A stretch of 64,000 nucleotides of DNA from DATFVA01 sp963764235 (lineage in GTDB: Bacteria; Bacteroidota; Ignavibacteria; Ignavibacteriales; Ignavibacteriaceae), in NCBI GenBank assembly GCA_963764235.1, contig CAVXRO010000009.1, positions 186,001 to 250,000 of the forward strand, in the 5' to 3' direction. Positions within the stretch are counted from its first letter, which is position 1. Each line of letters opens with the position of its first letter. Below the pieces are notes generated by a model. That model searched no databases, had not been told where the DNA came from, and saw only the letters and a program-made list of their open reading frames with translations. Below, piece after piece: positions 53,050 to 61,257 of the stretch. A program made the position numbers and the translations under genes.

Positions 53050-54273
53050 TTAAACCTTGAGAGTTTCGCCCTCGGTTTTGGCTATAATAACTGCACCACA
53101 GGAATCGCTCCAAACATTAACCGAAGTTCTGCACATATCGAGAATACGGTCGACGGCAAGGATAAGACCCACACCTTCAAGTGGAAGTCCCACTGCAGAG
53201 AGAATAACAGATATCATTACTAGTCCTGCCATGGGAATACCAGCCGCACCGATTGATGCCAGCAGCGCCGTGAACACAACGATCACCTGCTGCATAAAGG
53301 AAAGATCGACACCGTAAGCCTGGGCAATAAACATTGCCGCCACACATTCGTACAAAGCAGTTCCGTCCATATTAACAGTTGCGCCAAGAGGAAGGACGAA
53401 ACTTGTTATTTTATTTGAAACACCGTCATTATTCTCCACAGCCTCCATGGTCAGGGGAAGAGTTGCTGAAGAGGACGAAGTTGAGAAAGCGGTTAAAAGC
53501 GGCGTAGTCATAGCTTTAAAATGAGACCAGGGATTTGCCTTACCAAAGAGTTTTAATATAAGAGGAAGAGTAATTGATGCATGTATTGCCAGTCCCAGCA
53601 GAACCGCAAGCATATAAATTCCCAGCCTGTGCACCATTTCAAATAATGCAGCGCTGTCGCCTGCCTGTTCAGCAACTACTCCGGCAACTATACCGAAAAT
53701 ACCAAGGGGAGTAAACTTTATGATAAACGAAGTAATCTTCATCATTACTTCAAAGCCGCCGTTGAAGAGGTTGACAAGGGGATCCTTATACTCGTCAGAA
53801 ACCCTGGTAATAAAATAGCCGACGAGGATCGCAAAGAAAATTATTGCCAGCATATCGGCGGAAACTAATGCCTGGAAGAAATTCGTCGGCACCATCCTGA
53901 GTAAAATATTTCCTATGCCTCCCTGTGCGGCGCTTAACCCCTCTACTTCTTTCCTGAGTCCGAGATCAGCTCCCATACCCGGCTGGAAGAGATTCACAAG
54001 AGTTAGTCCCACTAATATGGCAAAAAGACTTGTGGCTAAATAGTAAAGAATAGTTTTGAAACCGAGCTTCCCGAGGTTCTGTGCATTACCGATATTTGTA
54101 ACACCGGAAACAATGGAGGTAAGAATAAGTGGAACGATAATCATCTTTAGGGCCCGCAGGAAAAGTTCGCCCATCCAGGTTACATATTGAACATACTCCG
54201 TGAAAAATACAGCGTAGATAACTGCGAGTCCGAGTGCGATTAATATCTGCCAGTGAAGTTTTATTTTAAGCAT
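53050..54273 (-). CDS. dicarboxylate/amino acid:cation symporter (SDF family)
   Basis: The 407-residue protein is a GltP/DctA-type transporter. The first hairpin loop reads STSSSSATLPLTMEAVENN, the helix 7 motif LGATVNMDGTALYECVAAMF and the second hairpin AGIPMAGLVMISVILSAVG. The final helix has ILAVDRILDMCRTSVNVWSD, where the Asp/Arg pattern (RILDMCRTSVN) suggests an acidic amino acid or dicarboxylate substrate. It takes up substrate with Na+ or H+. Standing alone between hemW and a long gap. Confidence 0.93.
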   Translation of the reverse strand: MLKIKLHWQILIALGLAVIYAVFFTEYVQYVTWMGELFLRALKMIIVPLILTSIVSGVTNIGNAQNLGKLGFKTILYYLATSLFAILVGLTLVNLFQPGMGADLGLRKEVEGLSAAQGGIGNILLRMVPTNFFQALVSADMLAIIFFAILVGYFITRVSDEYKDPLVNLFNGGFEVMMKITSFIIKFTPLGIFGIVAGVVAEQAGDSAALFEMVHRLGIYMLAVLLGLAIHASITLPLILKLFGKANPWSHFKAMTTPLLTAFSTSSSSATLPLTMEAVENNDGVSNKITSFVLPLGATVNMDGTALYECVAAMFIAQAYGVDLSFMQQVIVVFTALLASIGAAGIPMAGLVMISVILSAVGLPLEGVGLILAVDRILDMCRTSVNVWSDSCGAVIIAKTEGETLKV

Positions 54274-54312
54274 TTTGCCGGTGTGGTTGTTTTCAGAAAA
54301 AAAGAGAGGAAA

Positions 54313-55536
54313 CTAGAGAAGATTCCCAAGGATCTCATCGCATACTGCGTATCCTTTTTTGGTAAGCCTGATAAAATGATCATCAATTTCCAAAAGATTC
54401 TGATTCTTTAACCGAATAAAATAATCATTTTTCTCTTTTATCCAATTTGCAGGACTAAAAGTATGAACCGGAAGGTGTTCCGATGTTCCTTCCTTTTTGA
54501 TAGTCCCGCTGATTTCTGCAGCAGAAACAAGAGCCTTCCCGCCGTTGAATTTTTCGTTGAACTCCTCGATATCAAGTCCTGAACTTCGCAGCGCAAGCAT
54601 CACATATTCATCTACCTGCTGTTTTTCATTGATGATCTCAGAACCAGCCTCTGCATTACCGTTTGTCTCTATTTCGTGTATGTATTTTTTAAGGCTCGAA
54701 AAGTTCCACCACCTTTTGCCGTTCATAAAGGAGTGGGCAGAAGTCCCGAAACTCAGGTAATCCCTGTACCGCCAGTAGGCATTATTATGCCTGCACTCAT
54801 AACCGGGATGACAGAAATTTGATACTTCATACTGGCCGAATTTATTTGCTTCCAGGAATTCCATGGTATATTCATAAAGGTCGGCATCATAATCATCATC
54901 CTGCAAAACCACTTTTTTATCAAGCACCATTTTATTGAGGATTGTGCCCCGCTCAAGAATAAGGCTATAGGCTGACAAATGTGTTACGGGAAGCGAAACA
55001 GCCTGTTTAAGATTTTCAATCCATTTCTCTTTTGTTTGTCCCGGCAGGTTAAAAATCAGGTCAAGACTAATATTCTCCAATCCCGCTTCTGCAGCATTCC
55101 GGATTGTTTCCACCGCCGTTTTGCTGTTGTGGATCCTTGTAAGAAATTTCAATTCATCATTATGAAACGATTGAACTCCAACGCTCAGCCTGTTTATGCC
55201 GGCATTACGGAATTCTTTGAGTTTATTTTTGTCAACTGTTCCCGGGTTGGTTTCGAGAGTTATCTCGGCGTCAGCCGTTATTATGAACTTTTTTTTAAGG
55301 TATTCGATTATTTCAGCTATATAGGATGGGGTCATAAGGGAGGGCGTACCGCCTCCGAAATAGATCGAGGAGAACTCCCTTCCTTCCGAATAAATATCAG
55401 AATAAAAATCGATTTCTTTTTGTAATGATACCAGGAAAGGGTCGATATTATCCGAAGTAATAATTGAATAGAAATCGCAGTAAATACACTTATGATCGCA
55501 GAAAGGAATATGTATGTAAAGTGCCGAATCTTTCAC
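54313..55536 (-). CDS. hemW: radical SAM heme chaperone HemW
   Basis: The 407-residue protein has the radical-SAM cluster motif C13-x3-C17-x2-C20 (CDHKCIYCDFY), the SAM segment IYFGGGTPSLM, TLETNPGTVD, RLSVGVQSFH and DLIFNLPGQT, and the C-terminal HemN-type domain (GFGTSAHSFM-like LSFGTSAHSFMNGKRWW). It resembles HemW rather than the HemN oxidase because the N-terminal region is short. HemW handles heme for cytochrome maturation, which fits the cytochrome c in the window. Confidence 0.9.
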   Translation of the reverse strand: MKDSALYIHIPFCDHKCIYCDFYSIITSDNIDPFLVSLQKEIDFYSDIYSEGREFSSIYFGGGTPSLMTPSYIAEIIEYLKKKFIITADAEITLETNPGTVDKNKLKEFRNAGINRLSVGVQSFHNDELKFLTRIHNSKTAVETIRNAAEAGLENISLDLIFNLPGQTKEKWIENLKQAVSLPVTHLSAYSLILERGTILNKMVLDKKVVLQDDDYDADLYEYTMEFLEANKFGQYEVSNFCHPGYECRHNNAYWRYRDYLSFGTSAHSFMNGKRWWNFSSLKKYIHEIETNGNAEAGSEIINEKQQVDEYVMLALRSSGLDIEEFNEKFNGGKALVSAAEISGTIKKEGTSEHLPVHTFSPANWIKEKNDYFIRLKNQNLLEIDDHFIRLTKKGYAVCDEILGNLL

Positions 55537-55654
55537 AACACCTCGGGTAAAGGAAATTTATCTGATTTTAGCTTATCATTTCAACAAATATATAGATATG
55601 CGGTTTACACAGAAACATCAAAATCCATCCCGGAGCGCGTTATTTAACATAAAA

Positions 55655-55676
55655 AAGGCTGCCATCAGGCAGCCTT
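55655..55676 (-). terminator. intrinsic terminator of the outer membrane barrel gene
   Basis: AAGGCTGCC (55655-55663) and GGCAGCCTT (55668-55676) form a nine-pair stem with a four-base loop. On the minus strand six T follow. Confidence 0.9.
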
Positions 55677-55694
55677 AATAAATGATCTTAAAGC

Positions 55695-56264
55695 TTACAT
55701 GAACATATAGAAAGCTGTAAGTCCTATGAACTGAGCGTCTGAAGCAACACTTCCGAATTTAGCAAAGAAATCGATTGATCCTTTTGCTCCAACAGGAATT
55801 ACATAACCAACGCCGAATCCATACCCGAAGTTAGTATCGCTGTAATCAACGTCCTGGGTAGTATAGGTTCCAGTGAAAAAGTTAAACACAGGCACACTCT
55901 GAGTATATGAAGTAAAATTCAAACCAAGCTGTGCTTCTCCATAGAAAGAGGGATTAAAATAGTATTTAACACCTGCAAGTATCGGAATAACTGACCAGTC
56001 GCCGTAGTCGTAGCTGTATCCTAATTCGGATACACTTTTTCCGCTGAATAATAAATAACCAACCTGGGCAGTACCAACTACCTGTGGTGTAAATTCCAAC
56101 TCGCCCTGTGCTAAACCTCCAAAACCAATACTTGTGACATCACCAAAGCTTCCCATCGGGATTCCAATAAAGGGGCCTACTCCTAAATGGAATTTTTCCT
56201 GTGCATGGTTACTGACAGCAAATACCATAACCAGTACAACTACCAATGATAACAGTTTTTTCAT
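55695..56264 (-). CDS. small outer membrane beta-barrel protein
   Basis: The 189-residue protein has a signal peptide (ending VSNHAQ, residue 21) and alternating aromatic/Gly strands throughout: HLGVGPFIGIPMGSFGD, VGTAQVGYLLFSG, WSVIPILAGVKYYFNPSFYG, FGYGFGVGYVIPVG and a terminal AQFIGLTAFYMFM. The pattern fits an eight-strand barrel of the OmpW/OMP_b-brl type. The last residue Met rather than Phe at the end of the final strand is slightly unusual. Role unknown; transcribed alone with its own terminator. Confidence 0.82.
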   Translation of the reverse strand: MKKLLSLVVVLVMVFAVSNHAQEKFHLGVGPFIGIPMGSFGDVTSIGFGGLAQGELEFTPQVVGTAQVGYLLFSGKSVSELGYSYDYGDWSVIPILAGVKYYFNPSFYGEAQLGLNFTSYTQSVPVFNFFTGTYTTQDVDYSDTNFGYGFGVGYVIPVGAKGSIDFFAKFGSVASDAQFIGLTAFYMFM

Positions 56265-56471
56265 ATTATGACTCTCCTAGTTAATTATTAATTAATGAAC
56301 GTTTATTTTGGTCGTTTAATTAAATAATCCGTAATTTTGATTAGGGGCTAATCTATTAACAATAATTCTCAAAGTAAACTATTTTTTGCTAAAAAAGGTT
56401 TTTTTTTTGCTCACATTGATATTAAATACTTAGTGAAAATCCTTATGTTTAGAACCTGAAAAAGAAGGTTT

Positions 56472-57086
56472 ATGAAACTCCTTAGAAGACTATATGACTG
56501 GATGCTCAGCTGGGCGGAAACTCCTTACGGGGGAATTGCTTTGTTCGTTCTGGCTTTTGCTGAATCGTCTTTTTTCCCTATTCCTCCAGATGCACTGCTT
56601 ATAGCCCTGGTTCTGGGATCCAGAAGAAAAGCTTTCAAATACGCCGCAATATGCACTATTGCATCGCTTGTAGGGGGATTGTTCGGTTATGCAATCGGCC
56701 ATTACATCTGGTGGACGCCCAATGGAGAGTTTACTTCCGTTGCCGATTTCTTTTTCAGGAATATACCCGGGTTCACTACAGAAATCTTTTACAGGATACA
56801 GCACCTGTACAATGATTATAACTTCTGGATAATCTTTACCGCCGGATTTACCCCTCTTCCCTATAAGGTCTTTACAATTTCGGCAGGAGCTTTCAATATC
56901 TTTTTCCCGATGTTCGTAATAGCATCCTTCATAAGCCGCGGGGCAAGGTTTTTTCTTGTGGCAGGACTCATCTGGAAATTCGGTCCGCAGATTAAAACTT
57001 TCATAGATAAATATTTTAATTCACTGGCTATTGCATTTACATTACTTCTGATAGGCGGATTCTTTGTAATAAGGTATTTGTTTTGA
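56472..57086 (+). CDS. YqaA-family (DedA/VTT-like) membrane protein
   Basis: The 204-residue protein has five to six membrane segments and the VTT/DedA wording: LFVLAFAESSFFPIPPDALL, the two re-entrant parts SLVGGLFGYAIGHYIWW and FTAGFTPLPYKVFTISAGAF, then ISRGARFFLVAGLIWKFG. These proteins scramble or flip lipids such as undecaprenyl phosphate in the inner membrane; YqaA itself is little studied. AGAAGG precedes the ATG. Confidence 0.88.
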   Translation: MKLLRRLYDWMLSWAETPYGGIALFVLAFAESSFFPIPPDALLIALVLGSRRKAFKYAAICTIASLVGGLFGYAIGHYIWWTPNGEFTSVADFFFRNIPGFTTEIFYRIQHLYNDYNFWIIFTAGFTPLPYKVFTISAGAFNIFFPMFVIASFISRGARFFLVAGLIWKFGPQIKTFIDKYFNSLAIAFTLLLIGGFFVIRYLF

Positions 57087-57090
57087 ATTG

Positions 57091-57151
57091 GAGGATTGGG
57101 CGAATTGGCGGATTGGGCGGATTAGCGGATTGAGCGGATTAGGCGAATTAC
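57091..57151 (+). repeat. short tandem repeat of a 9-base unit (GCGGATTGG type)
   Basis: About seven imperfect units of GGCGGATTG/A follow each other directly after the YqaA stop (variants GGAGGATTG, GGCGAATTG, AGCGGATTA). Slippage-prone array in the untranslated region; no coding role. Confidence 0.75.
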
Positions 57152-57160
57152 TTTTTCCTC

Positions 57161-57176
57161 CTGCCTACCGGCAGGC
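57161..57176 (+). terminator. possible terminator/palindrome after the 9-base repeat
   Basis: CCTGCC (57161-57166) pairs with GGCAGG (57171-57176) over TACC, followed after CAGG by TTTTACTTTTTAC. It may end the YqaA transcript, or be a copy of a dispersed G/C-rich palindrome. Confidence 0.45.
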
Positions 57177-57253
57177 AGGTTTTACTTTTTACTTGTTATG
57201 AATTACTACAGTCACTATATTTTTATAATTCTTTAACTAATGGTTGATGTATC

Positions 57254-57724
57254 ATGAAATTTCCGGTTCCCTTTTTTGCAATACTAATCTTATTCACAAT
57301 TCAGTTATCAGCCCAGGGAGATTATCAGCCTGTATCGAAATTTGATCCCGGAAGAGATCCTTCCGTGGATCTTCAAAGAGCAATTACCGAAGCTCAGAAG
57401 GAGGACAGGAATATAATCCTTGATGTCGGGGGTGAATGGTGCATCTGGTGCCACAGAATTGATGCATTTATTGAAGGACATGAAGAAATAAACAGTTTCC
57501 TTCATAATAATTATATAATAATGAAAGTTAATTACAGCCAGGAAAATAAAAACGAAGCTTTTCTGTCAGGCTATCCTAAAATATCCGGGTATCCTCACTT
57601 CTTCGTTCTGGATAAAGAGGGAAAGCTTCTGCATTCACAGGATACCGGCAAGCTGGAAGAAGGGAAAGATTATAATCCTGAAAAGTTCATGGCTTTTCTC
57701 AGTGTCTGGGCTCCTAAGGATTAG
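57254..57724 (+). CDS. exported thioredoxin-like protein
   Basis: The 156-residue protein has a signal peptide (MKFPVPFFAILILFTIQLSA) and one thioredoxin-fold domain with the CxxC pair in GGEWCIWCHRIDAF and the cis-Pro region SGYPKISGYPHFFVLD. The residues around CIWCH resemble the Thioredoxin_7/DUF255 group. It should act as a periplasmic disulfide reductase or isomerase, perhaps for cytochrome maturation. Its last four bases overlap the end of the small membrane protein gene on the other strand. Confidence 0.86.
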   Translation: MKFPVPFFAILILFTIQLSAQGDYQPVSKFDPGRDPSVDLQRAITEAQKEDRNIILDVGGEWCIWCHRIDAFIEGHEEINSFLHNNYIIMKVNYSQENKNEAFLSGYPKISGYPHFFVLDKEGKLLHSQDTGKLEEGKDYNPEKFMAFLSVWAPKD

Positions 57725-57912
57725 CGTTTTACTAATACTCTTGACGGAAGTTTAATCAAAGCAGAAAAGAACTTCAGGATGCCGTCTACACTTATGCCTA
57801 TGAGCCTGAACGGCAGAAGTATCAGCCACACAAGGGGATAAAGAATCAGAGCAAGGAGGGCAAGAGGCCAGCAGAGGATTAAAAGTATAAGCCATAAAAT
57901 AAAAGTCGCCAT
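57721..57912 (-). CDS. small membrane protein, 63 residues, end of hydrogenase operon
   Basis: The product is two hydrophobic segments (FILWLILLILCWPLALLALI, LYPLVWLILLPFRLIGISVD) followed by a short basic tail (FSALIKLPSRVLVKR). It starts 11 bases after the histidine kinase stop, which favours a real gene. No family recognised with certainty; similar short proteins exist in Bacteroidota genomes. It could be an accessory of the kinase. Confidence 0.6.
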   Translation of the reverse strand: MATFILWLILLILCWPLALLALILYPLVWLILLPFRLIGISVDGILKFFSALIKLPSRVLVKR

Positions 57913-57923
57913 ATCAGTCTCAT

Positions 57924-59312
57924 TTAATTATTTCCTGCCTGGAACGGAATAAATACCTTAAAAGTTGAGCCTGGCGATCCATTATCAGCAATTCTTCCGG
58001 GACTTTCAACTGCTATCTTTCCCCCATGTCTTATAATTATCTGTTTGACAATTGACAGCCCGAGACCCACGCCTTCATATCCCTTATTCTTAATATTTGA
58101 AGCTCTGAAGAAATCCTTAAAGATATTTTCCTGATCTTTTAGCGGAATCCCCACTCCATTGTCAGACACATCGAGATCAATACCACCCTCTGTCTCACTG
58201 ATTATAATATCAATTGATCCGCCCTGCGGGACATATTTCACTGCATTGGATAAGAGATTGGAAACAGCCATTTCAATAAGAAATTTATCCCCTTTGACAG
58301 GGGTTCTTAGAATCCGGTCATCCGTCAGCTTCAGATTTATTTTCCCGGCTTCAATTCCTCCCTTAAGCTTTTCAATAATAGAACAGAGGATCTCTTTAAT
58401 ATCTATATTCTCCAGGGATATTTCGCTCATCAGCCTGAGCCGGGATATTTTGAGAATATCGTTGATCATCCCGATAGATTCGTCTGCTCTTTCTCTCGCC
58501 GCCCGAAGTTTTAGTTCCACCTTTTCGTTTAAGGGTCCGAGATATTTCTGCAGGATCATTTCAATATACGATTGTACAGCAGCGATGGGCGACTTAAGTT
58601 CGTGTACCACACCGATAATATATTTCTGCTTTTCCTCTTCGGCTTTATTAAGCTTCTCAATGGTTTCAACCAGCTGCTGTTCATTGGTGTAAAGCTGCCT
58701 TGCAATCCTGTTGGTAAGGAGAACAATTACGAATATTAAAAAGACGAAGAATACTGTAAAAGAAATTACATAATTAAAATCAGTGTAAACAGGAACACTC
58801 AAAAATCCTGTGACAGAATGATGAAAAAGAATCCCTTTATATTCAAGCAGCACGAGGCTTGAGAATATGGCAGCTATACAGAACGCGATGCCGTAAACCA
58901 CAACTCCCGGCAGGATAAGACTGCCGATAATCATATGAAAAACAAAAAGGAGAAACAAAGGCGACTCTATACTCCCGGTAAAATAAACCAGCAGGAATAA
59001 AGCAATAATATCCAGAATCATCTGGACCAGGGAATGATGAATGGGATTAAAATGGCCGGGTTTGAGGACTACATATCTTCTGAGATAATGAAGAGCAACA
59101 TTATATACAAGAATAATAAATGTAATCAGGAGAATAGCATAATGCTGAATAGGAGAGAACTTAATGCTGATTATGAAATCTGAAATAAAAAGCACGACGA
59201 GAAGCATTGCAGCGGCCCCGTATCTCAGTTTTATAAACCAGAGATTTCTGCCTCTGAGAGTATTCCAGAATTCATCAGAATGACGGGCCCATGAAGGAAC
59301 AAGAGATATCAT
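57924..59312 (-). CDS. membrane sensor histidine kinase at the hydrogenase locus
   Basis: The 462-residue protein has about six membrane helices in the first 200 residues without a large periplasmic or PAS domain, a short coiled coil (QQLVETIEKLNKAEEEKQKY), then a complete kinase: H-box VVHELKSPIAAVQSYIEM, N-box AVSNLLSNAVKYVP, G1 DVSDNGVGIPLKD, F-box FKDFFRA and G2 GVGLGLSIVKQI. The H-box His is followed by Glu as usual. It is 64 bases after hydA on the same strand and is the natural partner of the receiver protein at 62952-63332. The many helices suggest sensing inside the membrane, such as redox state or quinone. Confidence 0.92.
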   Translation of the reverse strand: MISLVPSWARHSDEFWNTLRGRNLWFIKLRYGAAAMLLVVLFISDFIISIKFSPIQHYAILLITFIILVYNVALHYLRRYVVLKPGHFNPIHHSLVQMILDIIALFLLVYFTGSIESPLFLLFVFHMIIGSLILPGVVVYGIAFCIAAIFSSLVLLEYKGILFHHSVTGFLSVPVYTDFNYVISFTVFFVFLIFVIVLLTNRIARQLYTNEQQLVETIEKLNKAEEEKQKYIIGVVHELKSPIAAVQSYIEMILQKYLGPLNEKVELKLRAARERADESIGMINDILKISRLRLMSEISLENIDIKEILCSIIEKLKGGIEAGKINLKLTDDRILRTPVKGDKFLIEMAVSNLLSNAVKYVPQGGSIDIIISETEGGIDLDVSDNGVGIPLKDQENIFKDFFRASNIKNKGYEGVGLGLSIVKQIIIRHGGKIAVESPGRIADNGSPGSTFKVFIPFQAGNN

Positions 59313-59376
59313 TTTACACCAGATAAAATGAGACTGCCGACGGAATTTATTTTCGCGGCAGCCTCAAATTAATAAT

Positions 59377-61257
59377 TTATGAAATAAATCTGCCTCTTTT
59401 AGTATAATGGGTATGCAGCAATTTATGTGATAATTCGCTGCATGGTCCATCAGTCAGAAACTTTTCATAGATATACTGAACGTGCGGATTCTCATGAGAT
59501 TTTCTAACAGGCAATGATGCTTCTTCCTCGTAAATTGCCTGCGCACGCTTCTGTCTTATTTCAGAAGAAGTCGGGATCGGCTGACCACCACCGCCGAGAC
59601 ATCCGCCGGGACAAGCCATTATTTCAATGAAATGAACATCATTAAGTTCACCGCGCTGGAGCATCTCCATTACTTTCTTGGCATTAGCCGTACCGTGAGC
59701 AACAACGAACTTTAATTCAACCCCCTCAAGGAATTTATACGCATCAACACAGTTCTCAAGTTTAACCGAAGCCTGTTTAACCCCCTGGAAACCGCGGCAT
59801 GGAGAAATATCAAGGTTTTCGAACGGAACAGGCCTCCCTGTTACAAGTTCATAAACCGTTCTTAAAGCAGCTTCCATTACTCCGCCTGTTGCACCGAATA
59901 TCAGTCCTGCACCCGATGCTTCCCCGAAAGGATCATCGAAATGAGTCTTCGGCATTTCCGGAAGGTAAATTCCTGCTTCTTTAATCATCTGTGCCATTTC
60001 ACGGGTAGTAAGACCGTAATCTACATCCTTGAACCCTGAATCGTACATCTCCGGCCTGTTGCATTCAAACTTTTTAGCTGCACAAGGCATAAGAGCTACA
60101 GTTACGATATCAGCCGGATTGATATTCGCTTCCTTTGCATAAAAAGTTTTTATGAGTGCCCCGAACATCTGTTGGGGCGATTTAGCCGATGAAAGATAAT
60201 CAAGGTATTCAGGGTAGAAGTGTTCAATAAACTTTACCCATCCCGGCGAGCAGGAAGTGAACTGCGGCAGCTTTATAGTTTCGTCTTTATCGACAAGCGC
60301 TTTTTTAAGACGGTTAAGCAGCTCAGTGCCTTCTTCCATAATAGTAAGGTCAGCGGAAAAGTTCGTATCAAAGACCCTGTCGAACCCTATCCTCCTCAAC
60401 GCAGTATTAAGCTCACCCGTGAAAGAGTATCCCGGTTCAATTCCGAATTCCTCGCCAATGGCAGCGCGGGGGGAGGGAGCCGTTTGTATAACTACATGTT
60501 TATTCGGATCATCAATTGCTCTCCATATTTCATCCGACGGATCATTTGCCTTCAATGCATCGGTGGGACACCTGTTAATGCACTGACCGCAGTTTATACA
60601 TATCACATCGGCAAGAGGTTTATCCAGAAATGTACCGACTTTAGTATCATGTCCCCTGTTCAAGGCTTCCAGCACGCCTACTTCCTGGAGGTCGATGCAT
60701 GTTCTGATGCAGCGCTTGCAGAGAACACACTTATTCATATTTCTTATTACCGACGATGAAGATCTGTCAACAGGGTAACGGGGTTCCTGGATGTGTCCGA
60801 ATGTGAACCCATCGACACCGTATTCTTTTGCTAGCTCCTGCAGCTCACAATTAAGATTTCTTGAGCAGGAATAACACTCGCCGTAATGTTCACTCAGAAG
60901 GAGATCGATTATATGACGCCTGGCTTTCCTTACTTGCGGTGTTGATGTATGAATTTTTATAGGAGTTGTAATCGGAAACGAACAGGATGTCTGCAATGTC
61001 TTCATTCCCTCAACCTCAACTACGCAGACCCGGCAGACCCCGGCAATGCAAAGGTCTTCATGGTAGCATAGTGAAGGAATGTGAACCTGGTTCATTCTGC
61101 ATGCTTCAAGGATAGTTGTGCCGAGCGGAATCGAGATTTTCTTCTCATTTATTTCGACTGAAACCATTCCACCGATCTTTGCTTCTTCCCCCATTGTTTT
61201 CTCAACAACAAAGGGTCTCTGGCTTTCCGGTGACCTACTGTTATTATGCTTTTCCAT
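59377..61257 (-). CDS. hydA: [FeFe]-hydrogenase catalytic subunit, NAD(P)-linked trimeric type
   Basis: The 626-residue protein has an N-terminal [2Fe-2S] domain (C64, C75, C78, C92), the His-Cys cluster H124-x3-C128-x2-C131-x5-C137, two [4Fe-4S] sites (C177/180/183/187 and C220/223/226/230) and the H-cluster domain. Motif L2 is MPCAAKKFE (C392) and L3 is EIMACPGGCLGGGGQP (C549, C553). Motif L1 reads TSCSPGW, with Ser337 where TSCCPxW enzymes have a second Cys. A short C-terminal domain (HTHYTKRGRF) marks the HndD/HydA type. It makes or uses H2 with electrons from hydB and hydC. It overlaps the end of hydB by 14 bases. Confidence 0.95.
   Translation of the reverse strand: MEKHNNSRSPESQRPFVVEKTMGEEAKIGGMVSVEINEKKISIPLGTTILEACRMNQVHIPSLCYHEDLCIAGVCRVCVVEVEGMKTLQTSCSFPITTPIKIHTSTPQVRKARRHIIDLLLSEHYGECYSCSRNLNCELQELAKEYGVDGFTFGHIQEPRYPVDRSSSSVIRNMNKCVLCKRCIRTCIDLQEVGVLEALNRGHDTKVGTFLDKPLADVICINCGQCINRCPTDALKANDPSDEIWRAIDDPNKHVVIQTAPSPRAAIGEEFGIEPGYSFTGELNTALRRIGFDRVFDTNFSADLTIMEEGTELLNRLKKALVDKDETIKLPQFTSCSPGWVKFIEHFYPEYLDYLSSAKSPQQMFGALIKTFYAKEANINPADIVTVALMPCAAKKFECNRPEMYDSGFKDVDYGLTTREMAQMIKEAGIYLPEMPKTHFDDPFGEASGAGLIFGATGGVMEAALRTVYELVTGRPVPFENLDISPCRGFQGVKQASVKLENCVDAYKFLEGVELKFVVAHGTANAKKVMEMLQRGELNDVHFIEIMACPGGCLGGGGQPIPTSSEIRQKRAQAIYEEEASLPVRKSHENPHVQYIYEKFLTDGPCSELSHKLLHTHYTKRGRFIS

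Noticed and set aside
60220..60759. Plus-strand 179-codon frame opposite hydA
   Set aside because: Fully inside hydA on the other strand, which has clear cluster motifs; the frame has no family wording.
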